NCBI GenBank assembly: GCA_963827155.1 | Contig: CAWGZV010000002.1 | Location: forward strand, 682,001 to 746,000 | Origin: UTCFX2 sp963827155 | GTDB lineage: Bacteria; Chloroflexota; Anaerolineae; Anaerolineales; UBA4823 | Length of the DNA: 64,000 nucleotides | Direction of reading: 5' to 3' | Shown here: positions 26,764-35,189 of the stretch, one piece after another | Numbering within the stretch: position 1 is the stretch's first letter | Layout: each line of letters starts with the position of its first letter | Notes under the pieces: model-generated | The model's input: the letters and a program-made list of their open reading frames with translations, nothing else | Database searches by the model: none | Told to the model about the DNA's origin: nothing | Made by a program: the position numbers and the translations under genes

Positions 26764-27945
26764 ATGGAGAATTGTCCCGTGGAAAAACCATCCGATGCGA
26801 TTTACCTGGATTACGCCGCAACAACGCCTTTGGACGACCGGGTGCTGGAGGCGATGCTGCCCTATTTCAAACAGATATTCGGCAACACTTCTTCCATCCA
26901 CCAGGTCGGCCAGCAGGCTGAAGCTGCTCTTGAAAATTCACGCCTTACGATCGCAGCCGGGATGAACTGCCAACCTGGCGAAATCATCTTCACCTCCTGC
27001 GGTTCAGAATCGGACAACCTGGCGCTACGCGGCACTGCATTCGCAGCTCGGAAGAACCGGTCAGCAGACCATATCTTGATCAGCCCGGTGGAGCACCATG
27101 CTGTGACGCGTACTGCTCAGCAATTAGCAAGACTGCATGGATTTGAGGTGGAATATTTACCGGTAGACGAATTTGGGGGCGTCCTTCCAGATGAAGTGGC
27201 AAATCGACTCCGAAAAACGACTGCCGTCGTTTCTGTGATTTTTGCAAATAATGAAATTGGCACCATCAATCGGATATCAGAGATCGGGAAAGTGTGCAGA
27301 AATGCGGGAATCCCGTTCCACACAGACGCGGTCCAGGCTGCCGCGTTCCTGAAAATGGATGTTGAGGATTTGAACGTCGATCTGGTTTCATTGGGCGCGC
27401 ATAAATTCTACGGCCCGAAGGGTGTCGGCGCGCTGTATGTAAGAAGAGGCACGCCGATTCTTCCAGTATTGACGGGTGGCAGTCAGGAATTTGGACTGCG
27501 TGCTGGGACTCACAATGTCCCTTATATTGTTGGGATGGCGTGCGCATTCCAGCTCGCACAAGACGAACGAAAGATGCGAACAGCGAGCCTGACTCCATTG
27601 CGCGACCGCATGATCGCGCAGGTATTAGAAGAAATCCCTGAAACCTGTCTGACCGGACACCCTATCGAGCGACTCCCGAACCATGCCAGTTTTGTATTTC
27701 ACAACATGGATGGTAATGCGTTGTTAATGATGCTTGACCTCGCTGGCTTTGCCTGTTCATCCGGATCTGCGTGCAAGACGGGTGATCCGGCGCCATCGGA
27801 GGTGCTGACAGCCCTGGGGTTCGACGAGAACTGGGCATTGGGTTCACTGAGGGTCACCCTGGGAATTGGAAACCAACCAGCCGAAATTGAGAAATTTCTT
27901 GCGGTGCTGCCCGGTGAGGTTGAGCGTGCCCGCTCCATCAGCTAG
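26764..27945 (+). CDS. Cysteine desulfurase, NifS/IscS type
   Basis: PLP enzyme that takes sulfur from cysteine as a persulfide, for Fe-S clusters and tRNA thiolation. 393 residues: IYLDYAATTPLD at the N-terminus, the PLP lysine in SLGAHKFYGPKG, and the active-site cysteine in FACSSGSACKTGDPAPS near residue 330. A TATAAT lies at 26690-26695. ATG 26764 is used; a GTG five codons later (26779) has GGAG before it and is an alternative. The gene overlaps mnmA, its natural sulfur acceptor pathway. No iscU scaffold gene is adjacent. Confidence 0.92.
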   Translation: MENCPVEKPSDAIYLDYAATTPLDDRVLEAMLPYFKQIFGNTSSIHQVGQQAEAALENSRLTIAAGMNCQPGEIIFTSCGSESDNLALRGTAFAARKNRSADHILISPVEHHAVTRTAQQLARLHGFEVEYLPVDEFGGVLPDEVANRLRKTTAVVSVIFANNEIGTINRISEIGKVCRNAGIPFHTDAVQAAAFLKMDVEDLNVDLVSLGAHKFYGPKGVGALYVRRGTPILPVLTGGSQEFGLRAGTHNVPYIVGMACAFQLAQDERKMRTASLTPLRDRMIAQVLEEIPETCLTGHPIERLPNHASFVFHNMDGNALLMMLDLAGFACSSGSACKTGDPAPSEVLTALGFDENWALGSLRVTLGIGNQPAEIEKFLAVLPGEVERARSIS

Positions 27946-29023
27946 AGTTGTCGTCGCGATGAGCGGTGGCGTAGACAGCTCGGTCGCTGCTGCCCTCCTG
28001 GTCGAACAGGGATATCAGGTAATCGGTATGATGCTTCGACTTTGGAATGAACGCGGTAGAGAGATTGAAAACCGGTGCTGTACTCCTGAATCGATGGCGC
28101 TTGCCAGGCGAGTCGCTGCTCAAATCGGGATCCCATTTTATGCGGTAGATGCCCAACAAGCACATTATCATGCGGTAGTTGAATCCTTCATCGAAGGGTA
28201 TACCGCTGGCGAAACTCCAAATCCATGCCTCGGGTGCAACCGGCACGTACGCTGGGGTCTTCTGCTCGAGCGCGCTCGAGCCCTGGGTGCGGAATATTTA
28301 GCAACCGGGCACTATGCGAGAGTAAAAAAGGATGCCCAGGGTAAATTCCATCTCCTTAAGTCTAAGGATCTTATTAAAGACCAATCGTATGTTCTGCATG
28401 TCTTGGATCAAATTCAGCTCTCTCAAACACTATTCCCACTTGGGGAGCTGACAAAGCCTCAGGTACGGCAAAAAGCTCTCAAACTTGATCTTCCGGTCGC
28501 CGAACGATCAGACAGCCAGGATCTCTGCTTTCTTGGTGGAGAAGATTATCGCGAGTTCCTGCTCAGGAATGCGCCTGAAGTGCGTAAACCTGGCATAATC
28601 CTAACCCAATCTGGAATGGAACTGGGAACACATTCCGGGCTTGCCTTCTACACCATCGGACAGCGGAAAGGTCTAGGGATATCTTCAAGCAAACCAATTT
28701 ATGTCATCGCAAAGGACCTGAAGCGGAATGCATTAATCGTAGGACCAGCAGAGCAGTTGGGAAATAATCGGTTGACGGCGTCTAATATCAACTGGATCTC
28801 CGGTAAACCGCCTGAAGAGCCATTCCAGTCGCAGGTCAAAATACGTTATACCGCTCAGCCCGCCCCCGCAGTTGTCTCACTAATGCAGGGACTAAAAGCG
28901 CAGGTGTATTTCGAGAACAACCTGCGGGATATCACACCCGGGCAAGCGGCGGTCTTTTATGACGAAGATGAATGTCTTGGCGGTGGGATCATCCTTGCAG
29001 AATCACTGCATGATTTTATGTAA
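27926..29023 (+). CDS. mnmA: tRNA-specific 2-thiouridylase
   Basis: Inserts sulfur at C2 of wobble uridine in tRNA for Lys, Glu and Gln, using ATP and persulfide sulfur. About 365 residues. The P-loop is AMSGGVDSSV, the first catalytic Cys is in NPCLGCNRHV, and the second in SDSQDLCFLG; the IGQRKGLG block and the C-terminal beta domain follow. GTG 27926 is chosen because GGTGAGG lies seven bases before it and the P-loop is close to the start, as in the family. It overlaps the cysteine desulfurase end by 20 bases, giving coupled translation. Confidence 0.92.
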   Translation: MPAPSARVVVAMSGGVDSSVAAALLVEQGYQVIGMMLRLWNERGREIENRCCTPESMALARRVAAQIGIPFYAVDAQQAHYHAVVESFIEGYTAGETPNPCLGCNRHVRWGLLLERARALGAEYLATGHYARVKKDAQGKFHLLKSKDLIKDQSYVLHVLDQIQLSQTLFPLGELTKPQVRQKALKLDLPVAERSDSQDLCFLGGEDYREFLLRNAPEVRKPGIILTQSGMELGTHSGLAFYTIGQRKGLGISSSKPIYVIAKDLKRNALIVGPAEQLGNNRLTASNINWISGKPPEEPFQSQVKIRYTAQPAPAVVSLMQGLKAQVYFENNLRDITPGQAAVFYDEDECLGGGIILAESLHDFM

Positions 29024-29100
29024 TCTGTATCCTTGATTTTGGGGCAATATTACTGACTATGCGCAACATAACATGCGTTTTTATTTAAGGGAGGTCCTGT

Positions 29101-29385
29101 ATGCCACTGCCCGCACTACTCATGGGAGTGTTGATTTCTTCTTTGTTAGGAGCCGCGTTTCATTTATGGAAAGGTGGAGGCGGCGGCAGCCTGCTGCTTG
29201 ACCTCGTGTTAGGTTGGTTTGGCTTTTGGTTTGGTCAGTTTCTGGCACTCAGGTTCAATCTGGCACTTGGCACGCTGGGCTCGCTTCACCTGGTGCCTGC
29301 AATCTTAATGGGACTTGTCTTTCTGCTGATTGGGAGCTGGTTGAACCGCAGCGATCTCGAGAATAAAACCAGGAGAAGGCATTAA
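29101..29385 (+). CDS. Small membrane protein, unknown function
   Basis: 94 residues, very hydrophobic, with about three membrane segments (residues 4-21, 29-48 and 56-80) separated by a GGGGGS linker and ending in a basic tail. It superficially resembles the GlsB/YeaQ class of small stress membrane proteins but I cannot assign it. ATG 29101 follows GGGAGG. It lies after mnmA and is followed by a terminator shared with the convergent cold-shock gene. Confidence 0.7.
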   Translation: MPLPALLMGVLISSLLGAAFHLWKGGGGGSLLLDLVLGWFGFWFGQFLALRFNLALGTLGSLHLVPAILMGLVFLLIGSWLNRSDLENKTRRRH

Positions 29386-29416
29386 TAAAAAAAAAGCCCC
29401 TCGCGATTGCGAGGGG
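29386..29416 (-). terminator. Terminator of the cold-shock gene
   Basis: CCCCTCGC (29397-29404), loop GATT, GCGAGGGG (29409-29416). The minus strand continues into about ten T residues, so it ends the cold-shock transcript. The plus strand has only a weak T tail for the membrane-protein gene. Confidence 0.85.
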
Positions 29417-29442
29417 ATCAATTTTACGAGTGCAAAATATCT

Positions 29443-29652
29443 CTAGAGAATAGTCACCTGTGCTGCCTGAAGCCCCTTGGGTCCTTGTTCAATGGCGAAT
29501 TCCACCTGCTGTCCTTCTTGAAGGGTGCGATATCCATCAGACTGGATTGCTGTGTAGTGGACGAAAACATCAGATCCACCTTCGCGCTCAAGGAAGCCGT
29601 AGCCCTTGCTCGCATTGAACCACTTAACTTTACCAACGATACGGTTGTTCAT
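29443..29652 (-). CDS. Cold-shock protein (CspA family)
   Basis: Single OB-fold RNA/DNA-binding protein of 69 residues, acting as an RNA chaperone. RNP1-type KGYGFLE and RNP2-type DVFVHYTAI are both present, after GKVKWFNASKG. ATG 29652 follows AAGGAG; the frame stays open 15 codons upstream, but those residues do not belong to the family. It is transcribed from the promoter at 29820-29848 through a leader of about 160 bases that can fold into a terminator, which suggests temperature- or translation-dependent control of its own expression (inference). Confidence 0.93.
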   Translation of the reverse strand: MNNRIVGKVKWFNASKGYGFLEREGGSDVFVHYTAIQSDGYRTLQEGQQVEFAIEQGPKGLQAAQVTIL

Positions 29653-29723
29653 TACTTCTATTCTCCTTGTAGAACTAGTCCGAACTTTTTGCAGCACGCT
29701 CCCCGGTCCTATTTCCGATCTTC

Positions 29724-29776
29724 CCGGTCTGTTCAGACAAAAAAAACAGCCTGAACACGTCCTTCGTTCAGACCGG
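29724..29776 (-). promoter_or_regulatory. Attenuator-like element in the cold-shock leader
   Basis: On the minus strand CGGTCTGAAC (29766-29775) pairs with GTTCAGGCTG (29747-29756), ten pairs including two G-U, followed at once by eight T (29739-29746): a complete terminator. The same 5' arm, CCGGTCTG (29769-29776), can instead pair perfectly over eight bases with CAGACCGG (29724-29731) downstream. The G-U pairs exist only in the minus-strand RNA, matching the gene's direction. Confidence 0.7.
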
Positions 29777-29819
29777 CTTACAGGTTCCAGCTAGAACATA
29801 CGTGCCTCTAACTCGGTAG

Positions 29820-29848
29820 AGTTTATCAGCCTCTCTTTATTTCGTCAA
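29820..29848 (-). promoter_or_regulatory. Cold-shock gene promoter
   Basis: Minus-strand -35 TTGACG (29843-29848), 17-bp spacer, -10 TAAACT (29820-29825). Predicted start is about 160 bases before ATG 29652. Confidence 0.6.
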
Positions 29849-29910
29849 GGGATTATCATCTTCCGCTCGCTCGGTATATAATCAAGCTGGAGGTGCCTAC
29901 AAATCCATAA

Positions 29911-30708
29911 ATGACCTTCTACCAGCTTCAGAACAACACCTGCGAAGGAGACCTTGCTCAGCTTGTCAGCCCAACGAACAAGGTGTATTTGGTGCGGTTG
30001 AAAAGAGGAGAACAGCTGCATACCCATCGAGGGATCGTGAATTTCGACGATCTAATTGGGATGCCCTGGGGAAGCGAGGTCTCTACTCACCTTGGAAGCC
30101 CCTTTTTCTTGCTGCAGCCTTCCTTAAGTGATATCTTAAGAGCGACTCGCAGAAACACGCAGATTATTTATCCCAAAGATATCGGCTACATCTTGATCAT
30201 GATGGGAATTGGTCCAGGTTCCATCGTCCTTGAAGCCGGTACTGGATCAGGCGCGCTCACAACAGCTTTGGCATGGTCGGTAGGATCGGAAGGCCACATA
30301 TATTCTTACGAATCCCGTCCGGAAATGCAGAAACTCGCCCTGAAAAACCTGGAACGCCTGGGATTGATCGATCGCGTAACGATCAAACTTCGCGATATCG
30401 CTGAGGGCTTTGACGAAGACAGCGTGGACGCCCTCTTCCTTGATTTGCCAAATCCATTCGACTACATGCCGCAGGTGAGGCAGGCTTTGAAAGGCGGCGG
30501 ATATTTTGGAACAATCCTACCAACCATGAATCAGGTCAGCCGGCTGCTATACACATTTCATCCGAATGGTTTCGCTTTCGTGGAGGTCTGCGAGCTGATA
30601 CTGCGGCATTACAAACCAAACGCAGATAGACTTCGCCCAACCGACCGGATGGTAGCACACACCGGCTATTTGATTTTTGCCCGTGCCTTAGCGATCTCGA
30701 GAACTTGA
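29911..30708 (+). CDS. trmI: tRNA (adenine-N1) methyltransferase, TrmI family
   Basis: SAM-dependent enzyme that makes m1A58 in the T loop of tRNA. 265 residues: an N-terminal beta domain, then IIYPKDIGYILIMMGIGPG and the SAM loop VLEAGTGSGALTTALA (residue about 110), YESRPEMQKLA, and the catalytic-region LFLDLPNPFDYM. ATG 29911 is preceded by GGAGG at about 13 bases and by a TATAAT at 29877-29882, so it is divergently transcribed from the cold-shock gene. Intact. Confidence 0.9.
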   Translation: MTFYQLQNNTCEGDLAQLVSPTNKVYLVRLKRGEQLHTHRGIVNFDDLIGMPWGSEVSTHLGSPFFLLQPSLSDILRATRRNTQIIYPKDIGYILIMMGIGPGSIVLEAGTGSGALTTALAWSVGSEGHIYSYESRPEMQKLALKNLERLGLIDRVTIKLRDIAEGFDEDSVDALFLDLPNPFDYMPQVRQALKGGGYFGTILPTMNQVSRLLYTFHPNGFAFVEVCELILRHYKPNADRLRPTDRMVAHTGYLIFARALAISRT

Positions 30709-30733
30709 ATTCTAACCGCCAGAATAATTTGCC

Positions 30734-31375
30734 TTGATCTTGGAGTTTAGGTCTTTGATCGATCTCGATGCTCGAGAAATTTCACATCGTTTATCACTGG
30801 CGAATCTGGAGACCGAAAGTGAACCCGTAATCGAGTTCAATGGCTTGCCAGGATATGTAAACGGCGAGCCGCGCCGAGCTGCAGTGCTGATCCCCTTTTT
30901 ACGCAAAGATTCGAGCTGGCACATTCTACTTACACGCCGCCATGCAGACCTTCCAGAGCACAGCGGGCAGGTCGCATTCCCTGGAGGCCGAGCCGATCCC
31001 GAAGACCAGTCATCAGAAGTGACTGCCCTGCGAGAGACCCATGAGGAAATCGGTGTCGATCCCAAGGATGTCCAAATTCTAGGCAAGCTCCGCAGCTACC
31101 ATACCATCACCAATTATGTGGTTGCACCTATCGTTGGCTTGATCCCGTGGCCTTATTCTTTGCGCCTTGCGAGGCATGAAGTGACGAGGGTTTTTACGAT
31201 CCCATTAGATTGGCTGGCCGACCGGAATAATTACGAAATTCGACATCGCCCCCTTCCTGCGCCTTTCGAGCCAATTCCGGTTGTTTACTTTTTGCCTTAT
31301 GATGGCGAATTATTATGGGGCGCCAGCGCGAGGATCACGCTGGCGCTCCTGAGCTCGCTGCGATTGATCGATTAG
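30734..31375 (+). CDS. NUDIX hydrolase, CoA-pyrophosphatase (NudL) type
   Basis: Predicted to hydrolyse CoA or similar pyrophosphates. 213 residues. The Nudix box is GRADPEDQSSEVTALRETHEEIG-like (GGRADPEDQ followed by RETHEEIG), preceded by the CoA-type signature LPEHSGQVAFPGG. The start is a TTG without a clear ribosome site. It follows trmI after 25 bases, so translation may be coupled. The C-terminal region (PYDGELLWGASARITLALL) matches NudL-type proteins. CoA specificity is inference from the motif. Confidence 0.87.
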   Translation: MILEFRSLIDLDAREISHRLSLANLETESEPVIEFNGLPGYVNGEPRRAAVLIPFLRKDSSWHILLTRRHADLPEHSGQVAFPGGRADPEDQSSEVTALRETHEEIGVDPKDVQILGKLRSYHTITNYVVAPIVGLIPWPYSLRLARHEVTRVFTIPLDWLADRNNYEIRHRPLPAPFEPIPVVYFLPYDGELLWGASARITLALLSSLRLID

Positions 31376-31381
31376 ATCGAT

Positions 31382-32029
31382 TTAGAAATTCTCTTCTTCG
31401 CGCTTGCCTCTTTCGATCACTTCAGGTTCGCCCTCTGCCGCAACTTCCACAACCTCTTCTTGTACAGCAACTGCAGGCGGTGTTACGATAACAACCATTT
31501 CGTCCGAGGCGGTAAGCACCTCGACCGATTCGGGGATTTGCAGATCGCGCACATGGATTGAATCACCAATTTTCTTCAAAACAGTGATATCAACACTGAT
31601 CCGCTCTGGCAAATCGCCTGGCAGACATTCGACTTCAATTTCTTCATATTGGGATACCAGCACTCCGTCGAAATCTCGGATTGCAGGCGCAAGCCCAACA
31701 AGCTCCAAACGCACCATTGCGCGAAGTGTTTCGGTGAGGGATACGGCTTGAAAGTCAACATGAATCAGATAACCTGTGACCGGATGGCGCTGCTTCTCTC
31801 GTACCAGGGCGGTATGCTGCTCCCCACCTTCTACTGAGATTTTGACGAGGTGCGAGCTTGATATTTTGGGGAGCACCATGGAGGCTTCGTGAAAATCCAG
31901 GCTGATGGGGATCGAGCCGATATGGTGTCCGTAGAGCACCGCTGGCAGCCTACCTTCACGCCTTAATGCGCGCACCTGTTTGCCGGTTACTTTCCGATCT
32001 TTTGCCTTGAAAACAATTTCTTCCATCAT
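31382..32029 (-). CDS. rplY: Ribosomal protein L25/general stress protein Ctc
   Basis: Binds 5S rRNA in the large ribosomal subunit. About 215 residues, the long Ctc form: the N-terminal L25 domain (RALRREGRLPAVLYG, VHVDFQAVSLTE) followed by the TL5 C-terminal domain (SQYEEIEVECLPGDLPERISVDI) and an acidic tail of Glu and Val. The start at ATG 32029, or the next ATG 32026, follows AGGAAGG. The GC-rich region 32041-32140 upstream holds several short inverted repeats but no clear promoter. Confidence 0.9.
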   Translation of the reverse strand: MMEEIVFKAKDRKVTGKQVRALRREGRLPAVLYGHHIGSIPISLDFHEASMVLPKISSSHLVKISVEGGEQHTALVREKQRHPVTGYLIHVDFQAVSLTETLRAMVRLELVGLAPAIRDFDGVLVSQYEEIEVECLPGDLPERISVDITVLKKIGDSIHVRDLQIPESVEVLTASDEMVVIVTPPAVAVQEEVVEVAAEGEPEVIERGKREEENF

Positions 32030-32146
32030 TTCCTTCCTCGAAGCGCCTCTCACCGGATACCTTCCGGTTACCCTCGCTCCTGCGGGTCTAGCATTCCGGC
32101 ATCCGCCGGTGGATATGAACGATGCATGACTGTCAGCCACACATCG

Positions 32147-32707
32147 TTATTTACATCGCCTACAAACCATCCGCTGCATTAGAAATAAGATCAATCCAAA
32201 TGTGGCACCGGCAGTAAGCCCAACTAACAGAGCGCGCGGTGTATCAAGCAGCGTTTCTACCTCGCCATTAACCTGCTTGGCAAGCAGCACACCAGTCCGG
32301 ACGGATTGAGCCTGGATTTCACTGGCAACCATCACCCCTGATGCCACGTCGTTAGCGGTTACCGATTGAGCATATACGAGCGGGATGAATGAATTCTGAA
32401 TTGCCGCATTTTCAGCCTGAACCATACCAACGACCGAATCGCTTGCCGAGAAATTGGTTGTCTGCACTTTTGCAGCAGCGCTTTGATTTAAGGTAGTCTC
32501 TTGGGCGTTCATTTCCGCGGTTGCGCTCTGGCGCATATCAATTTCAGTCGCGTTGATCTGACCGGCATAGCTCGAGCTCATGCGGACCAGATCTGCAACA
32601 ACTTTATCGATCGAGGTTTCATTCAGATTTACGGCCTCAGCACTAACTTCCTCGTTTTCGGGGGTTGAGGTGGAATCCTGGTTTTTTGGTGCGTCCTGTT
32701 CGCTCAT
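32147..32707 (-). CDS. C-terminal-anchored repetitive protein, unknown function
   Basis: 186 residues, ATG 32707 with AGGAG upstream. The N-terminus is acidic and disordered (many Glu, Asn, Ser). Residues about 30-145 form imperfect repeats of about 14-17 residues with alternating Ala, Val and Gln/Asn (INATEIDMRQSATAEMNAQE, TLNQSAAAKVQTTNFSASDS, VTANDVASGVMVASEIQAQS), which could fold as a beta-solenoid or a coiled structure. A single membrane segment (ALLVGLTAGATFGLILFLMQ) and a basic tail end the protein. There is no signal peptide, so the body is likely cytoplasmic. I do not recognise a family. Confidence 0.7.
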   Translation of the reverse strand: MSEQDAPKNQDSTSTPENEEVSAEAVNLNETSIDKVVADLVRMSSSYAGQINATEIDMRQSATAEMNAQETTLNQSAAAKVQTTNFSASDSVVGMVQAENAAIQNSFIPLVYAQSVTANDVASGVMVASEIQAQSVRTGVLLAKQVNGEVETLLDTPRALLVGLTAGATFGLILFLMQRMVCRRCK

Positions 32708-32805
32708 CACTTTTTCTCCTGTGAGGTGAAAAACCACCCCCGTTATGGGGGCATCACTGAAACGACATTAGATTGTAGTCTCATTATCGAAATTCGTCAA
32801 TCGTC

Positions 32806-32831
32806 ATTGAGCGATCTGATTGAGCGATCTC
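32806..32831 (+). repeat. Two tandem 13-bp repeats
   Basis: ATTGAGCGATCT followed by one base, twice in a row, upstream of the DUF3267 promoter. It may be a binding site or a chance duplication. Confidence 0.4.
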
Positions 32832-32848
32832 CGTGGGTTTCTCAATCC

Positions 32849-32877
32849 TTGACAATGGGATTAAACCCAACTATAGT
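32849..32877 (+). promoter_or_regulatory. Promoter of the DUF3267 gene
   Basis: Perfect -35 TTGACA (32849-32854), 17-bp spacer, -10 TATAGT (32872-32877). Start site would be about 45 bases before ATG 32929. Confidence 0.8.
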
Positions 32878-32928
32878 CGATCATCAGCTTGCGAGACTTT
32901 ATAGATAAGCAATTTTCTGAAATAGACT

Positions 32929-33531
32929 ATGCAACCCACCCAGGATATCCCTCAGGGATATCACCTGATTAGAACGATCGATATCAAAAAGGACACCCGG
33001 CTGCTGATGAGACTTTCTCTGATTTCTCTGGCGCTGGTCGTACCGGTCATTGTAATCCTAATAGGGTTTGGAATTTGGTCGAATCCGCAAGTCGACAGAA
33101 TCCCTGAGCTGGTTAATGTCGGGCTGTCGGCGGTTGAATGGCTGGCAGCGGTTATCGCTATCAACACGATATTCGTTGTTTTTCATGAAGGAATACACGG
33201 TATCTTCTTTTGGGGGTTCACGAAGCAGATCCCACGCTTCGGACTGGGTGCCGCGTACGCCTTTGCCGCCGCCCCGGATTGGTTCATCCCCGGCAATCAA
33301 TATCAATTAATTGGCATCTCGCCCCTGGTAATCATCACTATCGTGGGCATTTTGATGATTCCGTATTTGCCTGCAAAATACCTTTTGATGTGGATATTTG
33401 GACTTGTGATCAATTTTACCGGATCGGTCGGAGATCTTTATATCCTGGCTCAGCTGTCTCCAAACCGCGATACACTTTTGGTTAGAGATGCTGGTGAAAT
33501 TATCGAGTTCTATCAGCAAGAACAGACCTAA
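32929..33531 (+). CDS. DUF3267 putative membrane zincin
   Basis: 200 residues with about four membrane segments (residues 26-49, 62-85, 122-145 and 148-170). The second segment carries FHEGIHGIFF, the HExxH-type zinc motif of this family, placed in or near the membrane, and a later Pro/Asp-rich loop. Related proteins are predicted membrane metallopeptidases of unknown substrate. ATG 32929 has no clear ribosome site. It is convergent with the alcohol dehydrogenase, the stops overlapping by four bases. Confidence 0.82.
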   Translation: MQPTQDIPQGYHLIRTIDIKKDTRLLMRLSLISLALVVPVIVILIGFGIWSNPQVDRIPELVNVGLSAVEWLAAVIAINTIFVVFHEGIHGIFFWGFTKQIPRFGLGAAYAFAAAPDWFIPGNQYQLIGISPLVIITIVGILMIPYLPAKYLLMWIFGLVINFTGSVGDLYILAQLSPNRDTLLVRDAGEIIEFYQQEQT

Positions 33532-34706
33532 ATTGCCTGTTCCAAAATTAGGCGAAGCTCATCGTTCGATAGTTCAACCGGATTGCCCTTCATGCTGCTG
33601 GCGGATTGAGCCTGGCGGATGATCTGGTCAAGGTCACCTGGCTGGACCCCATAATCCCGCAATGCTGGGATTTTGAGCGCCTGGCGCAACCAGTAAAGCC
33701 AATCCACGGCGGAATAAATGGATGAATCTGGCTTCCCAGTCACGAGTGCGGCAATCTCTCGATACCTCGCCAGAGCAGGATGTCTTGGGCTGCGACTGGA
33801 GAGCGCGCGATAATTCATCTCAACAACGACAGGAAGCAGCCGCCCGCAGATCACACCATGCGGCGCGGCGTACATCCCACCGATCACGCCGGCAAAGCCG
33901 TGGACAGCCCCCAACCGGGCGTTTGCGAGCGCCAGCCCACCAAAAAGGCTTGCCAGTGAAAGGTCCATTCGTCCTGGTTCATCCTGCGGATCCTTAAATA
34001 CCCCTACCAGCGATCTGACGCTTCGGAAAATTCCCTCCCGGCAGAGTGCATCGGTGAGTGGATTCGCAGCATTCGAAACAAAGGGCTCGATCAGCTGGGT
34101 CAGGGCGTCCATCCCGGTGCTTGCGGTGATCTCTGGCGGCAAGCTGTAAGTGAGCTCTGGGTCAACGATAGCAGCTCTAGCCAGGAGCTGAGGTCCGCGA
34201 AGGCTGACTTTTAAGCGATTCTCTGGCGAACCAATCACCGCGTTGCGGGTCACCTCCGATCCGGTGCCAGCTGTGGTCGGAACAGCGATCAATGGGAGGG
34301 AGGGATTTGATAATTTTCTCCCGCTCCCGATTACTTCCAGGTAATCTGTCAGAGGTCCAGGATTTGCTGCCAGAGCTGCAATCGATTTTCCGCTGTCAAT
34401 CGCGCTCCCACCGCCAAAGCCGATCACCACATCGCACGCATGGGTCCTAGCCAGATCCACGCCTGCCTGGATTGAGTGCGTGGTGGGTTCCCCTACCTGT
34501 TGATAAAAGAAAAAATCCTGAAGGTTAGCCGGGAGGGATTGCCTTATCAGGGCGATCTTTTCGGAATTCTCCGGAAAATTCGAAGCCACCAGCGGTCTTC
34601 GACCTAAATCAGAGCATATTTCTCCAAGAACGGCGAGCTTTCCTGGTCCAAAAATGATCCGCGTGGCGGTCGCGAATTCAAAATCCATGGCTTTTGTTAG
34701 ATTCAC
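33528..34706 (-). CDS. Iron-containing alcohol dehydrogenase
   Basis: NAD(P)-dependent group III alcohol dehydrogenase. About 392 residues: FATATRIIFGPGKL at the start, VIGFGGGSAIDSGKSIAAL, AVPTTAGTGSEVT, STGMDALTQLIEPFVS and AVHGFAGVIGGMYAAPHGVICGRLLP, the last with the iron-binding histidines. GTG 34706 overlaps the TGA of the upstream monooxygenase-like gene (GTGA), which suggests coupled translation; ATG 34688 is also plausible and fits the family start. Substrate unknown. The C-terminus lacks any fusion. Confidence 0.88.
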   Translation of the reverse strand: MNLTKAMDFEFATATRIIFGPGKLAVLGEICSDLGRRPLVASNFPENSEKIALIRQSLPANLQDFFFYQQVGEPTTHSIQAGVDLARTHACDVVIGFGGGSAIDSGKSIAALAANPGPLTDYLEVIGSGRKLSNPSLPLIAVPTTAGTGSEVTRNAVIGSPENRLKVSLRGPQLLARAAIVDPELTYSLPPEITASTGMDALTQLIEPFVSNAANPLTDALCREGIFRSVRSLVGVFKDPQDEPGRMDLSLASLFGGLALANARLGAVHGFAGVIGGMYAAPHGVICGRLLPVVVEMNYRALSSRSPRHPALARYREIAALVTGKPDSSIYSAVDWLYWLRQALKIPALRDYGVQPGDLDQIIRQAQSASSMKGNPVELSNDELRLILEQAI

Positions 34707-35008
34707 CAATCTGCATCAAGCGGAGAGATATTGCGATATTTTATCCCCTGGCGCGCTTCAACCATCATCTCGGCGACGGCGTCACGCCATTGAATGTAAT
34801 GGGTGGTCTCTTTGTGGGCTGCTTGGGCAGCTTCCGTCTTATAAACTTCGACCAGGATGAATCGGGTGGGATCATCTAACTGCTGGATCACATCAAATCG
34901 CTTGACGCCAGGTTCATTTCGGCTGCACCTGGCGTTCTCGATCGACGCTTCTTTGAATGCCTCGATACATTCGGGTTTCACATGTGTGTAAACCATGACG
35001 ATCAACAT
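34703..35008 (-). CDS. Antibiotic-biosynthesis-monooxygenase (ABM) family protein
   Basis: 101 residues, a small ferredoxin-like dimeric fold of the ABM/LsrG type. Visible elements: MLIVMVYTHVKPECIEAFKEA, the central GVKRFDVIQQLDDPTRFILVEVY, and AHKETTHYIQWRDAV with a conserved His. The reaction is unknown for this member. It overlaps the alcohol dehydrogenase start, so the two may act on the same aldehyde or lactone compound (inference). Confidence 0.85.
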   Translation of the reverse strand: MLIVMVYTHVKPECIEAFKEASIENARCSRNEPGVKRFDVIQQLDDPTRFILVEVYKTEAAQAAHKETTHYIQWRDAVAEMMVEARQGIKYRNISPLDADW

Positions 35009-35108
35009 AGGCTTCCTCCAGCGTTCGAGTAAAAATAGTTAAAGATTGCGGTCAAATGGATAAATCTAAACCATATGGCGCAGTCATTATAAATCAGGTC
35101 ATTTCCGT

Positions 35109-35138
35109 TTGACACGCATTTGTCAAGGGGGTTATACT
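35109..35138 (+). promoter_or_regulatory. Promoter of phosphofructokinase
   Basis: Perfect -35 TTGACA (35109-35114), 18-bp spacer, -10 TATACT (35133-35138). The predicted start near 35145 lies downstream of any start codon before 35190, supporting the TTG start at 35190. Confidence 0.8.
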
Positions 35139-35189
35139 TGGGTTTTGTCCAAACTCGGGCTGGAAAGATCAGCTTATCAGGAGAAAGCG

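Noticed and set aside
34703..35008. LsrG role in autoinducer-2 breakdown
   Set aside because: The fold fits LsrG, but no other lsr gene is nearby, so only the broad ABM family is given.
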